Source: an uncultured Polyangiaceae bacterium (GTDB lineage: Bacteria; Myxococcota_A; Polyangia; Polyangiales; Houyiibacteriaceae). Taken from it: 11,007 bases of DNA. The stretch's first letter is position 1; every line of letters begins with the position of its first letter. Of the stretch, positions 1 through 7,015 are shown piece after piece. The position numbers were made by a program, and so were the translations under genes. The notes under the pieces are model-generated. The model had not been told where the DNA came from. It worked only from the letters and a program-made list of their open reading frames with translations, and searched no databases. Where the stretch lies: the NCBI GenBank assembly GCA_947258625.1, contig CAMYJN010000023.1, positions 1 through 11,007 of the forward strand, in the 5' to 3' direction.

Positions 1-2
1 CC

Positions 3-446
3 GTCAAAGTCGGCATCGTGTTCGTGGTGCTGGTCGGTGCGGCGGCTTGGTTGCTCTCCGGCAGCGACAATCCGTTCGTGTATTCTAAGTTGGTGCACGA
101 AGTGATGGGCGCCCCGGACTCGTTCGAAGGCCGCCGCCTGCGAGTCGAGGGCGAGCTGCGCCAGGGTTCGATCGAGTTTCGAGAGGACCCCTGCGAGTGG
201 CGCTTCGTTCTCTACAAAGAGGACAAAGAAATGCCCGTGCGCTTTCCGCAGTGCGTCGTGCCCGATACGTTTCGCGACGGCATGGGCATTCAAGTGACGG
301 TGCAAGGCGAGCTTGGTGACGATGGCGTGTTCCTCGCCAATCAGGTGATCCCGCGCTGCCCCTCGAAGTACGAGATGCAGGAGCGAATGGAAGCCGGCGA
401 GGAAATGCCCTACGACCCCAACGCGCCGCTTCCCGGTCAGACGTAG
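3..446 (+). CDS. ccmE: Cytochrome c maturation protein CcmE (heme chaperone), 5'-truncated by window edge
   Basis: CcmE is a membrane-anchored periplasmic OB-fold protein. It binds heme covalently and passes it to apocytochrome c in the System I (Ccm) pathway. The frame is open to the window edge; codons before the GTG at 18 read V-K-V-G-I, typical of the stretch just ahead of the CcmE anchor, so the true start is probably upstream. Numbering from that GTG, a hydrophobic anchor (about 1-14) precedes the family pattern: YSKLVHEV, a glycine-rich GRRLRVEGEL strand, VVPDTFRDGMGIQV (classically PDLFREGQG), and FLANQVIPRCPSKYE near the C terminus. The usual heme-binding His is replaced by Cys114 in a CXXXY motif (C114, Y118), the variant known from Desulfovibrio-type and archaeal CcmE. 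Two further cysteines (59 and 79) flank the central strands and could form a disulfide. The tail is short and Pro/Asn-rich. The family call is firm; the start is unknown. Confidence 0.88.
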   Translation, partial: VKVGIVFVVLVGAAAWLLSGSDNPFVYSKLVHEVMGAPDSFEGRRLRVEGELRQGSIEFREDPCEWRFVLYKEDKEMPVRFPQCVVPDTFRDGMGIQVTVQGELGDDGVFLANQVIPRCPSKYEMQERMEAGEEMPYDPNAPLPGQT

Positions 447-478
447 CGCGGCGAGCTAGCAGAGCCGAGCCCAAAGCG

Positions 479-513
479 AGAACGCCCGCCTCCTCGATGG
501 TGACGGGCGTTCT
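479..513. terminator. Hairpin between convergent genes, likely shared terminator
   Basis: A perfect 10-bp inverted repeat, AGAACGCCCG (479-488) and CGGGCGTTCT (504-513), encloses a 15-nt loop. It lies between the stop of ccmE (446) and the stop of the - strand gene (534). The + strand side continues into TTCG, so the U-tract is short. Position and stem strength suggest a bidirectional terminator, but the weak U-tract leaves efficiency uncertain. Confidence 0.6.
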
Positions 514-533
514 TTCGAGCTCGTCGTGACGCG

Positions 534-1139
534 CTACTGAGCGTCGATCTGCGCGCCGCGCTTCTCGTGACGTGCCTTTTCACGGGCCTCGGCGGCATCG
601 ATGTTGCGGAGCTGCTTTTCGTGGAGGGCCTTGACGCGGTCGCGCCGGCCTTGGATCTCCTTGAGCTGGGTGGTGTGTCGCTTGTCTTCCTGTGCGCGAG
701 CGCGCTCCTTGCGAGCGGCCTTGGCCGCCGCCGCTCTTTCCTTTTGCGCCGCCTTGCGAGCCTCGGCCTTCGCCTTCAGCTCGGCCTTGCGAGCTTCGGC
801 CTTGGCTTTCTGGGCGTCGCGCTTCGCCATCTGCTCTTCTTTGCGGGCCTGGGCTGCGGCCTTGCCCTTCCCCTCTTCGGCGGCATCGGCAGCTAGGGAC
901 TTGGCCTCTTGGGCTTTCTCCTCGGCCTGCTCGGCTTTTTCTTCTGCCTGCTTGGCTTCGCCTTTTGCCTGCTTGGCTTTGCCTTTGGCAGCGTCCGCGG
1001 CGCCCTTTGCGCTGTCAGCCCCCTTTTTGGCAGCGCCCTTGGCCTCCTCGTGTTGGTCGGCTTTTGCGGCCGGCACCGTTGCGGCAGACACGCCGAAAAC
1101 CAATGCCAACGCGATCAATAAAGATGGAACGATTCTCAT
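534..1139 (-). CDS. Exported Ala/Lys/Glu-rich coiled-coil protein, function unknown
   Basis: This 201-residue protein is not recognised as a named family. The start at 1139 is chosen because GGGGAGG (complement of 1146-1152) lies 6 nt upstream. The frame stays open to 1199, but the extra 20 residues are Arg-rich and would bury the signal peptide. Residues 1-27 form a classical signal peptide (MRIVPSLLIALALVFGVSAA, then a likely AKA|DQ cleavage site), so export is predicted. The rest is nearly all A, K, E, R and Q, in heptad/undecad-like units such as AKGKAKQAKGEAKQAEEKAEQ and KAKAEARKAELKAKAEARKA. No Cys is present and Gly and aromatics are almost absent after about residue 110, which suggests a long single helix or coiled coil. 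The pattern resembles LEA group 3-like or TolA-stalk-like helices, but composition alone can cause that likeness. It is probably periplasmic; its role is unknown. Confidence 0.75.
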   Translation of the reverse strand: MRIVPSLLIALALVFGVSAATVPAAKADQHEEAKGAAKKGADSAKGAADAAKGKAKQAKGEAKQAEEKAEQAEEKAQEAKSLAADAAEEGKGKAAAQARKEEQMAKRDAQKAKAEARKAELKAKAEARKAAQKERAAAAKAARKERARAQEDKRHTTQLKEIQGRRDRVKALHEKQLRNIDAAEAREKARHEKRGAQIDAQ

Positions 1140-1279
1140 TCTTTTCCTCCCCATGAGTTGTGGGTCCCGACGTTGTCGCCCCCGCCCACATTCACTCATA
1201 GACTAGGCCGCAAACCCCGGCTGCCAAGTGGTTTAGAGATTCTTGACCCCTGCGGCTAAACAGCCGTACAGTGCTGTGC
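1140..1279. other. Divergent intergenic region
   Basis: This 140-bp spacer separates the start of the - strand coiled-coil gene (1139) from the start of the + strand helicase gene (1280). It should hold both promoters. For the - strand gene I see the strong ribosome binding site at 1146-1152 and only a weak promoter candidate: TTGGCA (complement of 1222-1227) and TAGTCT (complement of 1200-1205), 16 bp apart. The + side is described separately. Confidence 0.5.
1243..1272 (+). promoter_or_regulatory. Candidate sigma-70-type promoter for the mrfAB operon
   Basis: TTGACC (1243-1248, 5/6 to TTGACA) and TACAGT (1267-1272, 4/6 to TATAAT) are 18 bp apart. Transcription from this pair would begin close to 1279, at the ATG of the helicase gene (1280). 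That would give a leaderless or nearly leaderless transcript, which fits the lack of any Shine-Dalgarno sequence. A 5-bp hairpin, CGGCT (1253-1257) and AGCCG (1262-1266), lies inside the spacer and could be an operator or chance. The match to consensus is visible; promoter activity is inferred. Confidence 0.35.
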
Positions 1280-3700
1280 ATGAGCGCAGTGGGGGGGGAT
1301 ACGAGCCGCGAACCGCGGCCTTTTCGACGAGTTAACGAGCCTTGGTCGCGACCCCGGGGCGCAGCCGAGGTTCTGGAGCGTTGGAGGGCCGGCTCGACCT
1401 GGCGGAACGTCACTTGGAGTCACGCCGTCGCGCCTCACGAGGCCAGCGTCGTGCCGATGCCCGAGTCGCTCGCGCCGGCGCTCGTGAGGGCCATGCGCCA
1501 GCGAGGCATACGCGAGCTCTACGATCACCAGGCGCGCGCATTCGAGCTCGCATCCCAGGGCAAGCACCTGGTCGTCGCGACCCCTACCGCGTCGGGGAAG
1601 AGCCTTTGCTACAACCTGCCGATCCTCCAGGCGCTGGCTTCCGACCCGAGCGCGACGGCGCTCTATCTTTTTCCAACCAAGGCTCTGTCTCGCGATCAAG
1701 AAGAAGCGCTGCGTGCGATGATGCGCGACGCGGATTTGAACGTTGGCACGATCACCTACGATGGCGACACCCCAAACGATGCGCGGCGAGCGGCACGACA
1801 GCGCGCCGGGGTGCTCCTCAGCAACCCAGATATGCTGCACGCAGGCATCATGCCGCACCATACTGGGTGGGCGCGGCTTTTCTCGAACTTGAAGTACGTC
1901 GTCATCGACGAGCTTCACAGCTATCGCGGCGTCTTCGGCTCGCATCTCGCCAATGTCATCCGGCGCCTACAGCGCATTGCGCGCTTTCATGGCTCGTCAC
2001 CGACGTTCCTTTTCGCATCCGCCACGATTGGCAACCCACGCGAGCACGCATCGCGCATTTGCGGTGCGCCGGTCGAGCTCATCGATGAGAGCGGTGCGCC
2101 GACGGGTCGACGTCAGCTCGTCGTCTACAATCCGCCGGTCGTCAATGCCGAGCTCGGCATTCGTCAGAGCTACATCAAGACGGCGGTGCGGCTCACGCAG
2201 GATCTAGTGCGCGCCGGCGTCCCGACCTTGGTCTTCGGCAATTCCCGCAACGGGGTCGAGGTGATGCTCAAATACCTTCGCGACAAGCTCTCGCGGGACC
2301 AAATCGACCCTTCAGCGATTCATGCGTACCGCGGCGGCTATCTGCCTCAGACGCGCAGGCGCATCGAGACTGCGCTTCGGGCGGGGGAGATTCGCTGCGT
2401 CGTCGCCACCAACGCCCTCGAGCTCGGCATCGACATCGGCGCGCTCGATGCGGTCGTCTGCGCAGGGTATCCAGGGACCATGGCAGGGCTCTGGCAGCGT
2501 TTCGGCCGGGCAGGTCGAAGGCGCGATCTTTCGTTGGCCGTTCTCGTGTCGTCGAGCAATCCGGTCGATCAATACATGGCGCGGCATCCACGCCAGCTCG
2601 TCTCGGCACCCATCGAGCATGCGCGGATCGACCCGGACAACATCGAGATTCTCATCCAGCACCTCAAATGCGCGGCCTTCGAGCTTCCGTTCGAGCCCGA
2701 CGACGTCTACGGCGACATCCCAGACGACGCGCTGGGCGAAGTGCTCGACTACTTGGCCGACAACGGCGTCGTCCACCCGAGCGCCACAGCCGCCGGGTCG
2801 ATCTACCACTGGGCTTCGGACAGCTACCCCGCCAACAACGTGTCACTTCGAAGCGCGAGCTGGGACAACTTCGTCATCATCGACCTCGATGGAAACCGCA
2901 CCATCGCTGAGATGGATTGGCGGAGCACGCACACGATGCTGCACGAGCAGGCGATCTACCAGCACGAGGGCGGGCAGTTCCAAGTCGAACGTCTGGATTT
3001 CGACAACCACAAGGCCTTCGTCCGCCGAGTGAAGCCGGACTACTACACGACCGCGATGACGCACAGTAAGGTCGCGGTCCTGGAGGAGGACCAAAGCGCG
3101 ACCATCGAGCTCGGCGAAGTTCCGCTCGATGCGGCACTGGGTGATGTGAGCGTCATCGAAAAGGTCGTCGGCTACAAGAAAATCAAATTCCACACCCACG
3201 AGAACGTGGGCTACGGCGAAGTGCACCTTCCGGAGATGCAAAAGCATACGACCGCATTTTGGCTCACCTTTCCCGAGGACTTCGTGCAGAGTCAGCCCGA
3301 ACAGCGTGCGGTGGTCCTCGATGCCTTGCGCGGCCTTTCAAAGGCGATGCATCTCGTGGGCGCCGTAGGCCTCATGATCGATCCGCGCGATCTCGGACGC
3401 ACGCTCGGAAGCCGCAACGAAGACGAGGCGCCGCCTGGCAACGGACAGGGCCCTGGCTTCGACCCGACGATCTTCCTCTACGACACGGTGGCGGGCGGGA
3501 TCGGCCTGGCGTCCCGCCTATTCGAAGAGCGCGAGGAGCTTCTGCGCCGCGCGCGGCACTTGATCCAAAGCTGCGAGTGCGAAGAGGGTTGCCCGGGCTG
3601 CATTGGACCCGATGCCTCGGGTGACGACGAGCCCGAGGCGGCGCGGAAGCGATTGGTGCTCGGCTTACTCGATGCTGTCGGCGTGAGCGCCATCCACTGA
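1280..3700 (+). CDS. mrfA: DExH-box helicase with C-terminal zinc-binding (MZB/DUF1998) domain, MrfA/YprA family
   Basis: This 806-residue superfamily 2 helicase is likely an ATP-dependent 3'-5' DNA helicase acting in excision repair with its downstream nuclease. Visible motifs in order: Walker A TPTASGKS (101-108), DELH motif II (210-213), SAT motif III (247-249), ATNALELGIDIG (about 376-387) and QRFGRAGRR motif VI (406-414). A long C-terminal region ends in C765-E-C767-X3-C771-P-G-C774, the four-Cys cluster of the MZB domain that defines MrfA/YprA and fungal Hrq1. In Bacillus subtilis, MrfA works with MrfB on mitomycin C lesions independently of UvrABC. Length is close to family size. The ATG at 1280 is preferred over an in-frame GTG at 1271; neither has a good ribosome site. 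The stop is 6 bp before the nuclease gene, so the two are co-transcribed. A related Lhr-type helicase is less likely because of the terminal Cys cluster and the partner gene. Confidence 0.9.
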   Translation: MSAVGGDTSREPRPFRRVNEPWSRPRGAAEVLERWRAGSTWRNVTWSHAVAPHEASVVPMPESLAPALVRAMRQRGIRELYDHQARAFELASQGKHLVVATPTASGKSLCYNLPILQALASDPSATALYLFPTKALSRDQEEALRAMMRDADLNVGTITYDGDTPNDARRAARQRAGVLLSNPDMLHAGIMPHHTGWARLFSNLKYVVIDELHSYRGVFGSHLANVIRRLQRIARFHGSSPTFLFASATIGNPREHASRICGAPVELIDESGAPTGRRQLVVYNPPVVNAELGIRQSYIKTAVRLTQDLVRAGVPTLVFGNSRNGVEVMLKYLRDKLSRDQIDPSAIHAYRGGYLPQTRRRIETALRAGEIRCVVATNALELGIDIGALDAVVCAGYPGTMAGLWQRFGRAGRRRDLSLAVLVSSSNPVDQYMARHPRQLVSAPIEHARIDPDNIEILIQHLKCAAFELPFEPDDVYGDIPDDALGEVLDYLADNGVVHPSATAAGSIYHWASDSYPANNVSLRSASWDNFVIIDLDGNRTIAEMDWRSTHTMLHEQAIYQHEGGQFQVERLDFDNHKAFVRRVKPDYYTTAMTHSKVAVLEEDQSATIELGEVPLDAALGDVSVIEKVVGYKKIKFHTHENVGYGEVHLPEMQKHTTAFWLTFPEDFVQSQPEQRAVVLDALRGLSKAMHLVGAVGLMIDPRDLGRTLGSRNEDEAPPGNGQGPGFDPTIFLYDTVAGGIGLASRLFEEREELLRRARHLIQSCECEEGCPGCIGPDASGDDEPEAARKRLVLGLLDAVGVSAIH

Positions 3701-3706
3701 GAGCCG

Positions 3707-4885
3707 ATGTCGATCAAACGAAGCCTGGCGCGACTCGCCCAATCGACCCCCCGACAGCTGGACGTGGCGAGCGTTCGCGGCGCGCTACCCGGTCAGCGTC
3801 GCGAAACGACGCACGGTGAGCTACACCTGATCGACGAATATCTCGAACCGCAGCATCATCACGGGCGATCGCCCATCGCCAAGGCGCTCGAGGTATCGAC
3901 CGAGCGGTTGGCTCAGCTCGCACTCGATCCGTCGCTCGAACGCATCGACCTTCAGCGTGCCCTGTTCCTCGACACCGAAACGACCGGGCTTGCAGGTGGG
4001 ACGGGGACGGTGCCTTTTCTGATCGGCATCGCTTGGTTCGAAGACCAATCCATGCGGATCCAGCAGCTCTTCCTCCCGGAGCTCGGTCGTGAGGCGCCGA
4101 TGCTGAGCTGGCTACGCGAGCGGGTCCAGCAGAGCTCCTGTGTGGTCTCCTTCAACGGGAAGACCTTCGACTGGCCGCTGTTGCGAAACCGTTTCGTCTT
4201 GAACCGCGTCCGCGCGCCCGCGTTGCCCCCGCATCTCGACTTGCTGCATTGCGCGCGCCGCGTGCTGCGGCCTCGGCTGAAATCGATACGACTGGTCGAG
4301 CTCGAGCGCCGGGTGCTGGGCATGTACCGGGAAGATGACGTCTCCGGGGCGCTGATCCCTCAGCTCTACTTCGACTACCTCGACGGAGGCGACGTCTCAC
4401 CCATTGCGAAAGTCATTGAGCACAACGCAAACGATCTGATCGCCTTGGCCGCGCTATTGGCCGAGCTCGTGGGGCACTTCGACGAGGTGCATGGGAACGA
4501 TGACCCGCGCGACCACTTAGCGTACGCCAAGGTCGCCGAGCGCACCGGCGATCGGGCTCGCGCACAGTCGTTCGCAGCTGCCGCCGCCCAGGGTGGTGGG
4601 GAGTCCGCATGCACCGTCGAAGCTTGCTTGCTCAACGCGCGGATGGCGCGACGCGGGGGCGATGTCGACGACGAAGAACGAGCGCTTCTGGATGCGCTGC
4701 TGGCGGCCGACGACGAGCTCCTCCGTGCAGTCGTTCAGCTCGCCCTCGCCAAGCTTTACGAGCATCGCCGCAAAGATCTCGATCGCGCGCTCGAGCACGC
4801 GAAGGGCACGATGCTTGCCGAGGGAGATGACGCGGCCGAGCGACGGCTGGCTCGCCTTCAGCGGCGGCTGGGCAATTCTATCTGA
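3707..4885 (+). CDS. mrfB: DEDDh exonuclease, RNase H-like, MrfB/YprB family
   Basis: This 392-residue protein has a DnaQ/RNase H-like exonuclease core and a helical C-terminal region. Catalytic residues are recognisable: D89 and E91 in FLDTETTGL, D155 in FNGKTFDWPLL, and H239 and D243 in HNANDLIAL. This is a complete DEDDh set for two-metal-ion catalysis. Residues from about 268 to the end are Ala-rich antiparallel helices (YAKVAERTGDRARAQSFA, ALAKLYEHRRKDLDRALEHA) that look like TPR units, as in YprB. In Bacillus subtilis MrfB is the metal-dependent nuclease partner of MrfA. Here the gene starts 6 bp after the helicase stop, which supports one operon and one pathway. A weak GAGAG lies just before the ATG at 3707. 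The domain and partner assignment is firm; mitomycin specificity is carried over from the Bacillus pair and is not shown here. Confidence 0.88.
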   Translation: MSIKRSLARLAQSTPRQLDVASVRGALPGQRRETTHGELHLIDEYLEPQHHHGRSPIAKALEVSTERLAQLALDPSLERIDLQRALFLDTETTGLAGGTGTVPFLIGIAWFEDQSMRIQQLFLPELGREAPMLSWLRERVQQSSCVVSFNGKTFDWPLLRNRFVLNRVRAPALPPHLDLLHCARRVLRPRLKSIRLVELERRVLGMYREDDVSGALIPQLYFDYLDGGDVSPIAKVIEHNANDLIALAALLAELVGHFDEVHGNDDPRDHLAYAKVAERTGDRARAQSFAAAAAQGGGESACTVEACLLNARMARRGGDVDDEERALLDALLAADDELLRAVVQLALAKLYEHRRKDLDRALEHAKGTMLAEGDDAAERRLARLQRRLGNSI

Positions 4886-5037
4886 ACTTTCTTGCAACGC
4901 GGCTCACGGCTCTGGCACGGGCTGGCACAGCTGCGTATCGTCAGATTGGTGAAATCACTTTGGATTTCGGGCCTTGATGCTGGCACCGAAGTTGCTTAGA
5001 GAAACCATGCGCCCCCCTTTTTGCCTGGAGAGAAGCA
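4886..5037 (+). other. Intergenic region between mrfB and the lipoprotein gene
   Basis: This 152-bp spacer has no convincing terminator for the mrfAB operon. A small GCTG-GCA-CAGC hairpin at 4921-4931 lacks a U-tract. A direct repeat TGGCAC (4913-4918 and 4923-4928) is present. TTGATG (4974-4979) could be a -35 element, but no good -10 follows. The ribosome binding site GGAGAG (5027-5032) lies 5 nt before the ATG at 5038 and fixes that start. Confidence 0.5.
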
Positions 5038-6954
5038 ATGAATCGATTCTGGTTGGCTTGTGTAATGCTCGGTGTCGGTGTCGTCGCGGTTGCCGGCTGT
5101 GGCGAAACGACTGGCGACAGCGCTGCCCCGCTCGAGAGCTTCGTCTGCGGAAAAGACGGCTCGACGTATTCGGTCGAAGACGCCGTCCGTGGCGAGCACG
5201 AAGTGGAGCACCGTGGTCGCTGCGATGCGCCGATGCATTGTGAATCCCCGATCGACTGTTTCGTGGGTGACGCGTGCATGCCCGTGCCCTGGGCTGCGGG
5301 CGACGATGTGAACGAGCCTGGCGCAGACCCAGCGAGCTTCCCGTTTGATCCGAGCGCCTACTGGTGCATTCCGGGCCCCACTCGCTGCAATTGCCCAGGA
5401 GTCTTCGAACCGGTCTGCGGGGGCGACGGTCGCAACTACATCAACGCGTGTGAGGCGGCCTGCGCGGGGGTTGGCATTCGGCATGAGGGGTACTGCGAAG
5501 AGCCGCCGGGAGAAGGCTGTGTGCGTGCGGGCTGCAGTGGCCAGCTCTGCGTCGAAGCGGGCATGGACATCGCCAGCACCTGCGAATGGCGCCCGGTGTA
5601 CGAGTGCTACCAGCAGGCCAGCTGCGAACGGCAGCTGAACGGCCAATGTGGCTTCACGCCCACGTACGAGCTCGTCGAATGCTTGGAGCGGTTCGGCGAA
5701 GGCATGTGCCGTGTCGATCCGCGTTGGCAGGACGGCTTTGAAGCCGAATGTGAAAGCCCCCAGGTTCCAGGCATCACGGGCATCCTCGCCATTTCGCCGC
5801 ACGAGATGATGCGCCTGGGCGAGCCGTTCGCTGCGAGCTTCCAGCTGCTCGACCCACCGGTCTTCGATGACGTGTACTTCGGTGAAGGCGTGCTCCTCTG
5901 CGACGGAGAGCAGACCCGGTTCGAGGGCTTCGTCATGATGACGCCGCTCGGAGATCTGGAAGTTCAGTGCAAAATCTTGCCGGAAACGCAACCAGGCGAG
6001 TGCTTGGACGACAGCGATTGCCCTCCGGGCCACTACTGCGAGCGTTTCGGCGGATGGCCCGATGATGGCGTGATCGACCCGAACATTCCGGAGCCTCCGC
6101 CGCCCGGCATGTGCGTCGATTTGTGTGCTCTCATCGATTGCGCACCTGGGTATGTCTGTAAGCTGGGTGAGTGCATCCCGCAGCACCCGTTCTGCGAGAG
6201 TGACTACGACTGTCCGATTGGCTGGATTTGCCAGGAAGGCATTTTGGGAGCGCCGCAGCGGGGAGGCGTCTGTGAACGATGTGGCTGCCCGGAGAACTAC
6301 GCTCCCGTCTGTGGCGTCGACGGACAGAGCTATGGCAATGCCTGCGAGGCCCGCTGTGCGCACGTTCGTATCGCCTATGAAGGTGAGTGTAACAACGACT
6401 GTCCCGTCGAGACGCACATCCGAGATTTCCAAGGTGAGTGCGTGCCGAAGTGCTACGGGCCTGAGCAGTGCGGCGACGAGCAGCGCTGCAATGCCTCGGA
6501 AGTGTGCTTACAGGATCCGGCTTGCCCGGAGTGCGACGTCTGCGTTGGCTGGTGTGTGCCACCGGCCGGCGACTGCCGAACCAACGGTTGTGAAGCGGGC
6601 TGGACCTGCGATTACTGCCAGACGCGCGACGGGGAGGCGGAGTGGATCTGCCTTCCGCCGAACGCGGGGGCTTGTCTGCCGCCGGACGAATGCCGCCCGA
6701 CCGGCTGCAACGATGAGATCTGCGCGAACCAAGACGTGGCGTCTCCTTGCGTCGCGTTGCCCGAGTTCGCCTGCTACCGGGAGGTCGGTGTTTGTGAAAT
6801 CCAGCCCTGGGGCCAGTGCGGTTGGACTCCAACCCCCGAGCTGGACGAGTGCCTTTCGCAGTTCGATTGCCGCGCCACCGGCTGCGGCGAAGGCGAGTAC
6901 TGCGGGTACTGCTGGGTCAGCTGGGAGTGCCTTCCAGAGGGCGCCGTCTGTTGA
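5038..6954 (+). CDS. Cys-rich lipoprotein with Kazal-type inhibitor domains and eight-cysteine modules
   Basis: A 638-residue secreted protein. Residues 1-21 form a lipoprotein signal with lipobox V-A-G-C21, so it is probably anchored in a membrane facing the periplasm or outside. I count about 74 Cys (over 11%). Two complete Kazal-like domains, the fold of serine protease inhibitors, lie at 117-153 (PVCGGDGRNYINAC) and 415-451 (PVCGVDGQSYGNAC). A degenerate Kazal-like start lies at 37-62 (VCGKDGSTY). Two matching eight-Cys modules lie at 161-215 and 552-605, both ending GQCG[FW]TPT.EL..CL. Two six-Cys modules lie at 513-546 and 611-638 (C-R-X2-G-C...C-X-Y-C). CPxGxxC units sit near 322-334 and 386-398. 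A Cys-poor stretch at about 240-315 may be a beta domain. The start has a GGAGAG site 5 nt upstream. Likely roles are protease inhibition or surface binding; targets cannot be read from sequence. Confidence 0.85.
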   Translation: MNRFWLACVMLGVGVVAVAGCGETTGDSAAPLESFVCGKDGSTYSVEDAVRGEHEVEHRGRCDAPMHCESPIDCFVGDACMPVPWAAGDDVNEPGADPASFPFDPSAYWCIPGPTRCNCPGVFEPVCGGDGRNYINACEAACAGVGIRHEGYCEEPPGEGCVRAGCSGQLCVEAGMDIASTCEWRPVYECYQQASCERQLNGQCGFTPTYELVECLERFGEGMCRVDPRWQDGFEAECESPQVPGITGILAISPHEMMRLGEPFAASFQLLDPPVFDDVYFGEGVLLCDGEQTRFEGFVMMTPLGDLEVQCKILPETQPGECLDDSDCPPGHYCERFGGWPDDGVIDPNIPEPPPPGMCVDLCALIDCAPGYVCKLGECIPQHPFCESDYDCPIGWICQEGILGAPQRGGVCERCGCPENYAPVCGVDGQSYGNACEARCAHVRIAYEGECNNDCPVETHIRDFQGECVPKCYGPEQCGDEQRCNASEVCLQDPACPECDVCVGWCVPPAGDCRTNGCEAGWTCDYCQTRDGEAEWICLPPNAGACLPPDECRPTGCNDEICANQDVASPCVALPEFACYREVGVCEIQPWGQCGWTPTPELDECLSQFDCRATGCGEGEYCGYCWVSWECLPEGAVC

Positions 6955-6978
6955 AGACTTGACGTATCGTACTTCCAA

Positions 6979-7015
6979 CCGCCTGCCCGATGGTCTCACC
7001 ATCACCGTCAGGCGG
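6979..7015. terminator. Nested hairpin between convergent genes
   Basis: Outer arms CCGCCTG (6979-6985) and CAGGCGG (7009-7015) enclose inner arms GATGG (6989-6993) and CCATC (6999-7003) around a TCTCA loop. The structure begins 24 bp after the lipoprotein stop, and its right arm overlaps the stop codon of the - strand osmC gene (7008-7010). Position suits a shared terminator. Neither side has a clear U-tract, so the function is tentative. Confidence 0.45.

Noticed and set aside
567..1206. Several + strand frames opposite the coiled-coil gene, Leu/Phe-rich and resembling membrane or exported proteins
   Set aside because: Ala/Lys/Glu codons read in reverse give Leu, Phe, Ser and Cys. The - strand frame has a signal peptide and a strong ribosome site, so these are shadows.
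1262..1282. ACAG/CTGT half-sites near the helicase start, suggesting a LexA box
   Set aside because: Spacing and order do not match known LexA operators, and the match is short enough to be chance.
4912..4931. TGGCAC direct repeat upstream of the lipoprotein gene, looking like a sigma-54 promoter
   Set aside because: A sigma-54 site needs GG and GC elements with 10 bp between them. Here the spacing is one base off and TTGC is missing.
4996..6432. A 478-residue - strand frame opposite the lipoprotein gene
   Set aside because: It lacks recognisable domains and a ribosome site. The + strand frame has a lipobox, Kazal motifs and a ribosome site. Long antisense frames are common at high GC.
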